Below are positions 28,414 to 37,641 of a stretch of DNA of 64,000 nt, one piece after another (positions within the stretch are counted from its first letter, which is position 1; every line of letters begins with the position of its first letter). The notes beneath the pieces were generated by a model that saw nothing but the letters and a program-made list of their open reading frames with translations, made no database searches and was not told where the DNA came from. Position numbers and translations under genes: made by a program. The stretch comes from Streptomyces sp. HUAS 15-9. GTDB taxonomy: Bacteria; Actinomycetota; Actinomycetes; Streptomycetales; Streptomycetaceae. The DNA lies in the NCBI RefSeq assembly GCF_025642155.1, contig NZ_CP106798.1:5518001-5582000 (forward strand), in the 5' to 3' direction.

Positions 28414-29979
28414 ATGTCGAACTACGCCGAGAGCCTCAGCCACCTCGACAGCTATATCTCCGCCCGCGTCCCGGTCATCGCGATGCGCACCATCGAGCAG
28501 CAGCGCGCCCTGAGGCTGCTGCGCGAGGCGGCGACCCAGTCCCGGCGCAGCAGCATGCCGTTCTGGATCTACACCCGGGCCACCGGACTGCGCGATCTGC
28601 GCACCAACGCGCCCGTGCAGGACGACCGTTCGCTCACCGGTGCCATGGACTTCGCCGCGGCCCAGTTCGGCAGCCGCGCCAACGCCACCGTCGTCTTCGT
28701 CGACCCCGACGAGCTGGAGTCGGACACCCCGGTCACCCGGCACTTCGCCGAGCTGGCGCGGCTCGCCGACAGCAACATGGGCAGCATCGTGCTGATCACG
28801 GACACGCCGATCTGGAGCGGTCTGCAGCGCCTCGGCATGAGCCTGCGTCTCGACCTGCCGGACTCCGAGGAGATGTACGGCATCCTCAGCGGTTTCCTGG
28901 GTGATCACCACGGCCACATCCCCATCGAGTGGACCGAGGAGGACGCCCGCCGTGCCGCGGAGTTCCTGAGCGGGGTCACCGAGGCGGAGTGCGTCAACCT
29001 GATGGCGACCATCGCCGCCAAGGGCTCCATCCGGCGCGACGACGTCCTCGGCCTCGCCCAGGCCAAGGACCGCATCTTCAGCGACCTCACCGGCCTGGAG
29101 AGGGTGCAGCTCAGGCAGAGCGACTACGCCATCGGCGGGCTGAGCGGTCTGCGCACCTGGCTGGAGCGCAAGCACGACATGATCTCCCGCGACCTCAGGA
29201 ACACCGCCCTGCGGCCGCCGCGCGGAGTGCTGCTGGTCGGTGTCCCCGGCTGCGGCAAGTCCCTGTCCGCCAAGGCCATCGCCCACGACTGGAAACTCCC
29301 GCTGTACCGGCTCGACATGGCCTCCATCCACGGCAAGTACCTCGGTGAGTCCGAGGGCCGCTTCCGGGAGGCGCTCGCCATGGCCGACCGGGTGGCGCCC
29401 TGTGTCCTGTGGATCGACGAGATCGAGAAGGGCCTGGCCGGCCGCGACGACATGTCCGGCGTGCCGCAGCGCATCATCGGCCAGTTCCTCTACTGGCTCC
29501 AGGAGTCCCAGTCCCGCGCCTTCGTCGTGGCCACCGCCAACGACATCCGCAGCCTGCCGCCCGAACTCCTGCGCAAGGGCCGCTTCGACGAGCTGTTCTT
29601 CGTCGACCTGCCCGACGCCCAGGACCGCAAGGAGATCATCCGCATCTACCACCGGCGCTATCTCCAGGCGGACCTCGACCCCGACCGGCTGGACCGGCTC
29701 GTCGACCTCTCCGAGGGCTTCGCCGGCTCCGACATCGAGGCCGCGCTGCACGACGTGGGCGAGGAGGCGGTGCGCCGAGGCGGCGTGGCCCAGCTGAAGG
29801 ACTCGTACGTGATGGACACCTTCGCCCAGGTACGCCCGCTCAGCGTCAGCAATCCCGAGCAGATCGAGGAGATCCGCGCCTGGGGCCGCGAGCGCGCGGT
29901 GCCGGCCGGCCGGGCCGCGGTGACACCGGTGCCGGGCGACGGGGGACGGACGCGGCGGATCGTGTTCATGGACGAGTAG
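28414..29979 (+). CDS. AAA+ ATPase (Ycf46/classic AAA-like)
   Basis: A 521-residue protein. Residues 1-230 form an N-terminal domain resembling the inactive first part of Ycf46-type proteins ([19 protein letters not shown] at the start). The AAA core has Walker A GVPGCGKS (about 276-283), Walker [10 protein letters not shown] (331-339), a sensor-1 ATAND, an arginine-finger region [15 protein letters not shown] and sensor-2 [11 protein letters not shown]. It is the classic-AAA type that remodels or threads proteins. Last gene of the tightly packed operon at 25138-29979; its role with the coiled-coil membrane protein and small partners is inferred from that packing. Confidence 0.9.
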   Translation: MSNYAESLSHLDSYISARVPVIAMRTIEQQRALRLLREAATQSRRSSMPFWIYTRATGLRDLRTNAPVQDDRSLTGAMDFAAAQFGSRANATVVFVDPDELESDTPVTRHFAELARLADSNMGSIVLITDTPIWSGLQRLGMSLRLDLPDSEEMYGILSGFLGDHHGHIPIEWTEEDARRAAEFLSGVTEAECVNLMATIAAKGSIRRDDVLGLAQAKDRIFSDLTGLERVQLRQSDYAIGGLSGLRTWLERKHDMISRDLRNTALRPPRGVLLVGVPGCGKSLSAKAIAHDWKLPLYRLDMASIHGKYLGESEGRFREALAMADRVAPCVLWIDEIEKGLAGRDDMSGVPQRIIGQFLYWLQESQSRAFVVATANDIRSLPPELLRKGRFDELFFVDLPDAQDRKEIIRIYHRRYLQADLDPDRLDRLVDLSEGFAGSDIEAALHDVGEEAVRRGGVAQLKDSYVMDTFAQVRPLSVSNPEQIEEIRAWGRERAVPAGRAAVTPVPGDGGRTRRIVFMDE

Positions 29980-30063
29980 GGCCGATGACGAGCAATCGGG
30001 GTGAACCCGGGTGAAGGGTGGTCCGGCTGGTTCCGGCACAGGTATGTCGTCCATACTGCCGCC

Positions 30064-30591
30064 GTGGAGCAGCGCATAGGATCGAGCAGCAAGCCCCTGA
30101 AGGGCGCCGGATTCGACCCGGCCTTCATCCCCGGGCTCACCTCCCCAGGGTCCGCGGAGCCGGAGGACGCCGAGCCGGAGACGGCCGAGGCGGAGGCCGA
30201 GACGGCCGAGGCGGCGGTGTCGGACGAGGATGCGGCACCGGCAAAGGCCGCCACCGACGAGGCCGAGGACGAGGCCGAGGAATCGGCGGAGTCGGACGAG
30301 CCGGAAACCCCGGAGGGTCCCGTCTTCGAGGCCGCCGACCGTCGCGCCAAGATAGTGGCCGACCACAAGGGCGTCCGCCTCACCCTCGACGAGGAGTCCT
30401 GCGAGTTCCGCTGGGACGAGATCGGCGCGGTCGAGACGGAGGCCCCCCGCTTCGGCAAGCGCTTCACCGTCACGGTGCACACTCCTGACCGCCGCTGGTT
30501 CCCGATCGAGATCGAGGCGACGGCCAGGAGCCGCTTCAAGGAGTGGGAAGAGCAGCTGGACGCGGTGCTGGACGCCTACTTCGAGGAGTGA
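30064..30591 (+). CDS. Acidic protein with C-terminal folded domain
   Basis: From the GTG at 30064 (MEQRIGSSSKPLKGAGFDP) the protein is 175 residues; the frame is open to 30001. Residues 30-90 are an extreme Glu/Asp/Ala low-complexity stretch. The C-terminal 85 residues (ADRRAKIVADHKGVRLTLD, then IEIEATARSRFKEWEEQLD) look like a small beta domain with a PH-like feel. Cytoplasmic, unknown function. Confidence 0.65.
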   Translation: MEQRIGSSSKPLKGAGFDPAFIPGLTSPGSAEPEDAEPETAEAEAETAEAAVSDEDAAPAKAATDEAEDEAEESAESDEPETPEGPVFEAADRRAKIVADHKGVRLTLDEESCEFRWDEIGAVETEAPRFGKRFTVTVHTPDRRWFPIEIEATARSRFKEWEEQLDAVLDAYFEE

Positions 30592-30800
30592 CCGGCTGAC
30601 CCGCGGTACCGGGCTTCCTTCCTGATCGACCGGTACACGCCGTCCGCGTACCGGCCCGAACCGGCCGGGCAGTGTACGCGCGCGGCGGCCGGCCGGAGTG
30701 TCCCCGGCCAAAGAGCACTCGTTGGCGTGATGAGGGTGTGCGAGCCCACGCACCCCCGGGCAAGAGTGGGGGGTCCGGCCAACAGGAGGGCTGGCTGATC

Positions 30801-33116
30801 ATGGGCGGATCAGCGCCGCGACGCGGCTCTCACCGGCCGGTCGAGACGACCAGCTTCGTCGACCGGCGGGACGAGCAGGCGCAGGGCCGTGAACTGCTGG
30901 CCAGGGCACGCCTGGTCACGCTCACCGGCCCCGGCGGCGTCGGCAAGACCCGCCTCGCCGGACGGATCGCGGCCCGCGTCGAGCGCGCCTTCCCGGACGG
31001 TGTGCGCCACGTCCAGCTCTCCGGCCTGCACGACCCGGCGCTCGTCCCGCTCGCCGCCGCCGACGCGCTCGACCTGCACGACCACTCCGACCAGCCTCCG
31101 CTGGACGCCCTGGTGGAACAGCTCCGCGACCGTCGGCTGCTCCTGGTCGTCGACAACTGCGAGCACCTGTCGGCCGCCTGCGCCGAACTCGCCACCGCCC
31201 TGCTGCGCGGCACCACCGGCATCCGCATCCTCGCCACCAGCCGCCATCGCCTCGGGCTCACCGAGGAGCACCTCATGGAGGTACGGCCCCTGCCGGTCCC
31301 CGACCCCGACGGCGACCTGTCCGCCGCCGAGGCCCACCCGGCCCTGGCCCTGTTCGCCGACCGCGCCGCCGCCGTCGTCCCCGGCTTCCGTCTCACCCCC
31401 GGCAACCACGCCGCCGTCGCCCGCCTCTGCGCCCGCCTCGACGGCCTCCCGCTCGCCATCGAACTCGCCGCCGTCCGGATGCGCGTCCTCGGCATCGAAC
31501 AGCTCCTGGCCCGTCTCGACGACCGCTACCGTCTGCTCTCCGCCGGCAGCCCCGCCGTCGCGCCCCGCCACCAGACGCTCCGCGCCGCCGTCGACTGGAG
31601 CCATGAACTGTGCACCGAGCGCGAACAGTCGGTGTGGGCCCGGCTGTCGGTGCTGGCCGGGAGCTTCGACCTGGAGACGGCGGAGGCGGTGTGCGCGGAC
31701 GGCGAGCGGATCGTGCCGTACGACGTCCTCGAAGCCGTCGCCGGGCTCGTCGACAAGTCCGTCCTCGGCCGGGAGAGCGGGCCCGGCGGGGTGCGCTACC
31801 GGCTGCTGGACACCCTGCGCCACTACGGCCTCGACCAGTTGCGCGAGCACCACGGCGAGGAGACGGCCGCCCGGTGCCGCCAGCGGGACTGGATGCAGGA
31901 GCGGGCCGCCGGATACGAGAGACGCTGGTTCGGGCCGGGCCAGCGGGAGATCGTCGCCCGGCTCCGCGCCGACCAGGACAATCTGCGCGCCGCCCTCGAC
32001 TTCAGCCTCACCACACCGGGCGAGGAACTCGCCGGGCTGCGCCTCGCGGGCACCCTGTGGTTCTACTGGCACGCCTGCGGAGCACCCCGCGAGGGCCGCT
32101 ACTGGCTCGACCGCGCCCTCGACACCGGCCCCGGACCGAGCCGGGAACGCGCGCGGGCCCTGTGGATCTCCGGTCTGCTGGCGGGCTGCCCCGAGGACCT
32201 CACCCGCGGGCTGCGCCGCGCCGAGGAGGCCCGCGCCCTGGCCCAGGAACTCGGCGACCCGGCCGAGGCGGCCCACGCCGACTACGTCATCGGCGTCGTC
32301 CAGCTCTTCGCCGACGACCTGCACACCGCCCTGCGCCACTACGAGTGCACCGTCGCCCGCGGCCCGGTCCCCGGCCAGCACCTCAGCCTGCACGGCCTCG
32401 ACCTGGTCGAACTCGCCTGCGTCCTGGCCCTGCTGGGGGAGGCGACCCGCGCGGTCGCCGTCTGCGAGGACGCCCTGCGCCTGTGCGAGCGGCACGACGA
32501 GGAATGGGTGCGCTCGTACGTGCTGCGCATCCTCGCCCTGGCCCACACGGTGCGGGGGGACTGGCGGCGCGCCGAGCCGTACGCCTGCCAGGCCCTGCGC
32601 CTCAAGCTCGATGTGCACGACGTCATCGGCATCGGACTCACCCTCGACCTGCTGGCGCGGCTCGCCGACGGGACCGGGGCCGCCGAGCGCGCCGCCGTGC
32701 TGCTCGGCGGCGCCGACCGGGTCTGGTCCGACATCGACCGCGACCGCTGGGGCTCGAAGGCCCTCAACTCTGCCCGGCGCGACTGCGAGACGCGGGTGCG
32801 CGCGGCGGTGGGACAGCGGACGTACGAGCGGGCGTACGCCAGGGGCGCCTCGCTCGGCCTCGGCGAGATCGTGTCGTACGTGCTGCACGACCCCGAGGAC
32901 ACCGGCGCGGGGCGGGAGCCGGCCGCGGTCCCGCGGCTGACCCGCCGGGAGGCCGAGGTCGCCCAGCTCGTCGCCGAGGGGCTGGCCAACCAGCAGATCG
33001 CCGACCGCCTGGTCATCGCCCGCCGCACGGCCGAGGGCCATGTGGAGCGCATCCTCAGCAAGCTCGGCTTCAGCAACCGCAGCCAGATCGCCGCCTGGGT
33101 GACGGCCCAGCGCTGA
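30801..33116 (+). CDS. LuxR-family regulator with STAND-type NTPase
   Basis: The ATG at 30801 follows ACAGGAGGG. The 771-residue protein has an N-terminal NTPase (GPGGVGKTRLA near residue 45, LLLVVDNCEHLSAAC as Walker B, ILATSRHRL), a helical region with TPR-like repeats, and a C-terminal LuxR helix-turn-helix (LTRREAEVAQLVAEGLANQQ and on). This is the LAL-like class that switches on DNA binding after NTP and ligand binding. It has its own 209-bp upstream region. Target genes unknown; the MEDS-domain gene begins 40 bp downstream. Confidence 0.85.
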   Translation: MGGSAPRRGSHRPVETTSFVDRRDEQAQGRELLARARLVTLTGPGGVGKTRLAGRIAARVERAFPDGVRHVQLSGLHDPALVPLAAADALDLHDHSDQPPLDALVEQLRDRRLLLVVDNCEHLSAACAELATALLRGTTGIRILATSRHRLGLTEEHLMEVRPLPVPDPDGDLSAAEAHPALALFADRAAAVVPGFRLTPGNHAAVARLCARLDGLPLAIELAAVRMRVLGIEQLLARLDDRYRLLSAGSPAVAPRHQTLRAAVDWSHELCTEREQSVWARLSVLAGSFDLETAEAVCADGERIVPYDVLEAVAGLVDKSVLGRESGPGGVRYRLLDTLRHYGLDQLREHHGEETAARCRQRDWMQERAAGYERRWFGPGQREIVARLRADQDNLRAALDFSLTTPGEELAGLRLAGTLWFYWHACGAPREGRYWLDRALDTGPGPSRERARALWISGLLAGCPEDLTRGLRRAEEARALAQELGDPAEAAHADYVIGVVQLFADDLHTALRHYECTVARGPVPGQHLSLHGLDLVELACVLALLGEATRAVAVCEDALRLCERHDEEWVRSYVLRILALAHTVRGDWRRAEPYACQALRLKLDVHDVIGIGLTLDLLARLADGTGAAERAAVLLGGADRVWSDIDRDRWGSKALNSARRDCETRVRAAVGQRTYERAYARGASLGLGEIVSYVLHDPEDTGAGREPAAVPRLTRREAEVAQLVAEGLANQQIADRLVIARRTAEGHVERILSKLGFSNRSQIAAWVTAQR

Positions 33117-33156
33117 TGACTCCCACCGTGAGGGACGTACGACAGATGGGGAACCC

Positions 33157-34077
33157 ATGAGTGCAGACACACGCGCGCACACCGGCCCGGTCCAGGGGGA
33201 CTTCGACCACCGTATGGCGGTGTTCGGCTCGGACGACGAGTTCGTGGCGGCGGCGCTGCCCTTCCTCGCCGAGGGCCTGGCCGCGCCCGACGAGCCACCG
33301 CCCGTGGCCATCGTCGCCCCCGCCGGTCTCGACCTCCTGCGGGACGCCCTGGGGGCCGACGCCCGGAAGGTCGGCTTCATCGCGCACACCGACTGGTACA
33401 CCGGATCCGCCGCCAACGCGGTGGCGCAGAGCGCCGGTTACCTCGCCGCGCACGCCGGCCCCGGCGGCCGTATCCACCTGCTGATGGAGCCGGACTGGGC
33501 GGGCCGCGCGGGCAGTTCGCCCCGTGAGACCGCCGAGTGGGTCCGCTACGAATCCCTGGCGAACCTCCTCTTCGCCCCCTTCTCCACGACCGCGATGTGC
33601 GCCTACGACACCCGCGTCGCGGGCCTCGCCCTCGTCGAGGCGGCCCGCCGGGCCCACCCCGCCACCGGCGTCTACGAGCCCCCGCCCGCCCTGGTGCGCG
33701 AACTGGACGCCGTACCCCTGCCGCCGCCCCCCGACGACGCCACCCCGTTGTCCGCCCCGGCCGCCGAGGTCGTACGCGCGTGGTCGGCGCAGCACCGGCT
33801 CCCGGCCGCACATGCCGAGTTGTTCACCACGGCGGTGACCGAGGCGGCCGCCGCGCTCGGCCCCGTCACCGGCACCCTGCTGTGGGGCCGGGCCCCGTCC
33901 TGCGTCTGCGAGCTGCGCCTGTCCCATCGCGTCGCCGACCCGCTCGCCGGCTTCGTACCGCCGCCCACCGGTGAGCTGGAGCCCGGACAGGGACTGTGGT
34001 TCACCCGCCAGGTCTGCGCCTACGTGGACGTGCGCGACCACGCCGAGGGATCGACCGTCCGCATCCAGTACGCGTAG
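33157..34077 (+). CDS. MEDS-domain sensor with C-terminal ATP-binding-like domain
   Basis: A 306-residue protein. Residues 15-185 match the MEDS (DcmR-type) sensory domain (HRMAVFGSDDEFVAAALPFL, then EWVRYESLANLLFAPF and MCAYD). The last 100 residues look like a reduced HATPase domain (AHAELFTTAVTEAAAALG, then LEPGQGLWFTRQVCAYVDVR) as in anti-sigma kinases. Such fusions are common in Streptomyces and are thought to control sigma factors. Downstream at 34211 is a second HATPase protein. Confidence 0.8.
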   Translation: MSADTRAHTGPVQGDFDHRMAVFGSDDEFVAAALPFLAEGLAAPDEPPPVAIVAPAGLDLLRDALGADARKVGFIAHTDWYTGSAANAVAQSAGYLAAHAGPGGRIHLLMEPDWAGRAGSSPRETAEWVRYESLANLLFAPFSTTAMCAYDTRVAGLALVEAARRAHPATGVYEPPPALVRELDAVPLPPPPDDATPLSAPAAEVVRAWSAQHRLPAAHAELFTTAVTEAAAALGPVTGTLLWGRAPSCVCELRLSHRVADPLAGFVPPPTGELEPGQGLWFTRQVCAYVDVRDHAEGSTVRIQYA

Positions 34078-34210
34078 CGGCGGCGGCCCCCGCGGATACG
34101 CACGCATGTCCGCATCCATGCATACGCGGGTGCCGGGCGGAGCGACGCAGGTAAGGATTCGGGTATTCCTCCCCGTGTGAGCGGGTATACGGGGAGGGCA
34201 CCCTCAGAAC

Positions 34211-34693
34211 ATGCTGCATCCTTCCGGGAGAAGCCTTCCGGACCCCGGCCCTCAGTACGCCGCGTATCCGCAGCCGCCCATACGGGCCGGCCATCTGAGC
34301 GTCGGGTACGACCCCGTGCCCTCGGCGGCCCGCGAGGCGCGCACGGCTGTCCGCAGGCAGCTGGAGGAGTGGGGGCTCGCGGAGCGGGACGAGGTCGTCG
34401 ACGTGGCCGAGCTCCTGGTCAGCGAGCTGGCCACCAACGCCCTGCGGCACGCGTCGAGCCCGTTCCGGCTGACCCTCCTGGCCTCCCACGGCGTCCTGCG
34501 CTGCGAGGTCGCCGACACCGACCGCCGAACGCCCGAGGTGCTCGACGCGGGCATCGCGGAGAGCGGCCGGGGGATGACCCTGGTGGACGCCCTGGCCCGC
34601 CGCTGGGGCTGCCATCAGGACGGGCCGGGCAAGACCGTGTGGTTCGAGCTCGGCACCTGCGACTGCGAGGGTTGCGGCCACCGAGAGCCGTAG
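34211..34693 (+). CDS. RsbW-like ATP-binding regulator
   Basis: A 160-residue protein with a Pro-rich start and an HATPase_c_2 domain: AELLVSELATNALRHA (N box, the Asn of metal/ATP binding), CEVADTDRRTP (G1-like) and SGRGMTLVDALARRWG. These are anti-sigma-factor kinases of the RsbW/SpoIIAB group. A Cys-rich end (CDCEGCGH) might bind a metal. ATG at 34211. Confidence 0.85.
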   Translation: MLHPSGRSLPDPGPQYAAYPQPPIRAGHLSVGYDPVPSAAREARTAVRRQLEEWGLAERDEVVDVAELLVSELATNALRHASSPFRLTLLASHGVLRCEVADTDRRTPEVLDAGIAESGRGMTLVDALARRWGCHQDGPGKTVWFELGTCDCEGCGHREP

Positions 34694-34706
34694 GCCCACA
34701 AAGCCC

Positions 34707-34740
34707 GGACCCCCGGCGGCCACTCGGGCCGCCGGGGTCC
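34707..34740. terminator. Bidirectional terminator hairpin between RsbW-like and chitinase genes
   Basis: GGACCCCCGGCGGCC pairs with GGCCGCCGGGGTCC (one extra base in one arm), 5-base loop, followed by TTGT. It lies between two convergent genes. Confidence 0.8.
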
Positions 34741-34765
34741 TTGTCCCACCGCCTTCGGGTCGCTG

Positions 34766-36466
34766 CTACGGCAGTGCGTGCACGTGCGGGGCCACCGAGT
34801 TCGACCACGCGTTGCCCGCGGACGCGTCCCAGTTCGTCGACCAGGTCATCGCGCCCCGTAGGCCGGGGTAGGTCTTCGACGGCTTGAAGGTGCCGCAGGC
34901 CGTGGCCTTGGTCAGGCAGTCCAGGGCGTTGTTCACCACGGTCGGCGAGACATAGCCGCTGCCCGCCGCGCTCGTCGAGGCCGGGAGGCCGAGGCCGACC
35001 TGGGACGGGGACAGGCCGCCCTCCAGCTGGATGCAGGCCAGGGCGGTGAGGAAGTCCACGGAGCCCTGGGAGTAGACCTTGCCGTCGCAACCGAGCATCG
35101 AACCACTGTTGTAGTACTGCATGTTGACGACCGTGAGGATGTCCTTGAGGTTCAGGGCCGTCTGGAAGTAGGAGTTCGAGGTCGACTGCATGTCGATCGT
35201 CTGCGGGGCCATCGTCAGGATCAGGGACGAGCCAGCCTTCCCCGACAGCGCGCGCAGGGCCTGCGTCATGTACGTCGCGTTGAGGCCGTTCTCCAGGTCG
35301 ATGTCGACGCCGTCGAAGCCGTACGTCTGCATCAGCGAGTAGACGGAGTCGGCGAAGTTCGCGGCCGACGTCGGGTCGCTCACCGACACCGTGCCGTTCT
35401 GGCCGCCGACCGAGACGATGACCTTCTTCCCGGCGGCCTGCTTCGCCTTGATGTCCGCCTTGAACTGGTCGACGGTGTAGCCGCCGAGACCGGCCGAGTC
35501 CAGGTTGAAGGTCACTGCGCCCGGCGTCGAGGTGGCGTCCGCGAAGGCCACCGCGACGATGTCGTACGACGAGGGCACGTCGGAGATCTTCTGGACCCTG
35601 GCCCCGTTGTTGAAGTTCTGCCAGTACCCGGTCACCGCGTGCTTGGGCAGGTCGCCCCCGCCGCCTCCGCCTCCGGTCGCCGCCGTCGTCCCCGTCACAG
35701 CCGCCGACTTCGGCGACTCACCCGCCGAGTTGGTCGCGGTGACCTGGAAGGAGTACGACGACGAGGCGGCCAGGCCGGTCACGGTCGCCGAGGTGCCGGT
35801 CACCGCGGTCACCTTCGTGCCCTCGCGGTAGACGCTGTAGCCCGTCGCGCCCGACACCGCGTTCCAGGACAGCGACACCGACGAGGAGGTCGTACCGGAC
35901 ACGGCCAGGCCGGCCGGTGCGCCCGGCACCGTCGGGGCCGGGTCGCCGCCTCCGCCGCCGTCGGGGCCGTACACCGACACGTCGTCGGCGTAGTACGCGG
36001 GCTGGCCGTACCAGCCGTGCGTGTACACCGTGACCGAGGTCGTCGACGCGCCCGTCGTGAACGAGGTCGACAGCTGCTTCCACGACGTGGAGTCGGGGGT
36101 CCACGTCGACACGTCCGTCGTGCCCGTACCGGTCACGCCCAGGTATGCGTAGCCGCCCTGCAGCCACGCGCTCAGCGTGTACGACGAGTTGGGCTTCACC
36201 GCCACCGTCTGGGAGCACTGGGCGTAGTCCTGCCCGGCCGGTGTCGCCTTCAGCGCGGCCGTGCCGGAGCGGGCGGGGGAGGAGACCGTCGTACCGCTGT
36301 TCGCGGAGCAGGTCCAGTTGCTCAGGGCCGACTCGAAGCCGGCGTTCTTGACGTTGTTCACATCCGCGGCGGATGCCGGTCCCCCGGACATCCCCGCCAG
36401 TGCCACCGCCGTCGAGAAGGCGGCGACGGCCGACCAGGTTCGTGTGCGTCGTCTCTGTCTGGGCAT
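34766..36466 (-). CDS. Secreted GH18 chitinase with CBM and FnIII modules
   Basis: A 566-residue modular enzyme: signal peptide (to about residue 33, ASA), a carbohydrate-binding module (35-167, NVKNAGFESALSNWTC start), a Gly-rich linker, a fibronectin type III domain (180-262), a second Gly linker, and a GH18 catalytic domain (275-566). Glu392 in FDGVDIDLE is the acid catalyst; SVGGQNG and the MQYYN motif are present. It degrades chitin outside the cell. Two DasR-like boxes sit 11-48 bp upstream of the start. Start at 36466 is the only ATG that gives a signal peptide; no ribosome site is seen, so the mRNA may be leaderless. Confidence 0.92.
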   Translation of the reverse strand: MPRQRRRTRTWSAVAAFSTAVALAGMSGGPASAADVNNVKNAGFESALSNWTCSANSGTTVSSPARSGTAALKATPAGQDYAQCSQTVAVKPNSSYTLSAWLQGGYAYLGVTGTGTTDVSTWTPDSTSWKQLSTSFTTGASTTSVTVYTHGWYGQPAYYADDVSVYGPDGGGGGDPAPTVPGAPAGLAVSGTTSSSVSLSWNAVSGATGYSVYREGTKVTAVTGTSATVTGLAASSSYSFQVTATNSAGESPKSAAVTGTTAATGGGGGGGDLPKHAVTGYWQNFNNGARVQKISDVPSSYDIVAVAFADATSTPGAVTFNLDSAGLGGYTVDQFKADIKAKQAAGKKVIVSVGGQNGTVSVSDPTSAANFADSVYSLMQTYGFDGVDIDLENGLNATYMTQALRALSGKAGSSLILTMAPQTIDMQSTSNSYFQTALNLKDILTVVNMQYYNSGSMLGCDGKVYSQGSVDFLTALACIQLEGGLSPSQVGLGLPASTSAAGSGYVSPTVVNNALDCLTKATACGTFKPSKTYPGLRGAMTWSTNWDASAGNAWSNSVAPHVHALP

Positions 36467-36476
36467 GACAACAAGT

Positions 36477-36514
36477 TGGTCCAGACCAATCCGACTGTCA
36501 ATAGGTCCAGACCA
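36477..36514 (-). promoter_or_regulatory. Two direct 12-bp chitinase boxes (DasR-like)
   Basis: On the minus strand TGGTCTGGACCT and TGGTCTGGACCA lie 26 bp apart. They match the direct repeats of Streptomyces chitinase promoters and the dre site bound by DasR (core TGGTCTAGACCA). A TTGACA hexamer lies between them. The GlcNAc-sensing repressor DasR probably controls this gene. Confidence 0.85.
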
Positions 36515-36713
36515 AATGAAGGAACTGTCGGATGCTCAACCTGTCCTGATTTGACGGGGCTTGCGCACACACGGATCCCGACCAGCTACCCAAACGCTGT
36601 TCTCCGGTCACGGAGCCGTGGATACAGTGCTGAGGTAGTCACGCAATGAAGTCGTTCCGGCGCACTGGAGTAACACCGGTGGGCCGACGGGTGGGAAGAG
36701 CGGGGAGCTGCGC

Positions 36714-37574
36714 GTGCCAACTGCCATTGCCGTGACCAGTGCCGACATGGCGCTGCCGCCGCAGGACGAACGGACCGTGCCCGCCGTCGTACTGCGGGAC
36801 CTCGACAAGCGGCCGCTGGAACATGCGCTCGCCGAACTCCAGGGGCTCGTCGAACAGCACGGGCATGTGATCGTCGTGTGCTCGCAGGCCGTACCGGCCG
36901 CCGTGACACAGCGGCTGCACACCCTGCGCTCGCTCATGGAGAGCGACCGCATAGCCCTGTTCCGGCCCGAACTGCCACCGCTCGGGATCGCCGTCCTGGC
37001 CCGCCAGTTGAGACAGCTCGCCTCCTGCGACCTCAGCCCCGGCGTCCTCGCCTCCGCGGGACGGCTGCTCACCCACTACATCCACGCCGGCGCGGTCCTC
37101 GGCTCCGTCGCCAGACTGGACCGCGTCCCGGTGAGCCTGAAGGCGCATGCCAAGTCCTGGGTGCCCGGCAGCCAGTTCGCCGTCCTCGCCCACCCCGAAC
37201 CGCGGCTCGTGCGGATCGGACCCGGTGCCACCCTGGCCGGTCCCGAGTTCGCCACCTGGATGCTCGTCGCCAAGGGCCAGTTGCAGTCCGAGTGGACCGG
37301 CACCCTCTCCAAGGCCTGGAGCGTGCACGGGCTGCGCGAGGTCCCGCTGGCCGCCGAGTCCGCCCACTGGTGGGGTACGAGCCGGGTCGTCGAGTTCTGC
37401 AGCTACCTCGCCGACCTCTCCGTCCTGTACCAACTGGTCACCTCGGTACGGCAGAACAGCTGCCACTGGTGCGGCATCGACGTCATCGGGGACCGCTGCG
37501 TCTTCTGCTCGGCCACCCCGCCCGGCCATGAACCACCCGCTCCACGGGCCCTGGAGCAGCGAACGCCCGCCTGA
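36714..37574 (+). CDS. Protein with C-terminal zinc ribbon, upstream of tad genes
   Basis: The GTG at 36714 has GGGGAG eight bases upstream. The 286-residue protein is cytoplasmic with no membrane segment; its last 40 residues contain two CxxC-type pairs (SCHWCG and RCVFCSA), a probable zinc ribbon. I do not recognise the rest. It is followed 67 bp later by cpaB, so it may be a Tad-locus accessory gene. Confidence 0.65.
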   Translation: MPTAIAVTSADMALPPQDERTVPAVVLRDLDKRPLEHALAELQGLVEQHGHVIVVCSQAVPAAVTQRLHTLRSLMESDRIALFRPELPPLGIAVLARQLRQLASCDLSPGVLASAGRLLTHYIHAGAVLGSVARLDRVPVSLKAHAKSWVPGSQFAVLAHPEPRLVRIGPGATLAGPEFATWMLVAKGQLQSEWTGTLSKAWSVHGLREVPLAAESAHWWGTSRVVEFCSYLADLSVLYQLVTSVRQNSCHWCGIDVIGDRCVFCSATPPGHEPPAPRALEQRTPA

Positions 37575-37641
37575 TCGGCCCGGCCCGCTCAGTCCCCTTC
37601 GATCCCGCACGACCGAGTCCCCCAATGAGGTTGCACGGTTC

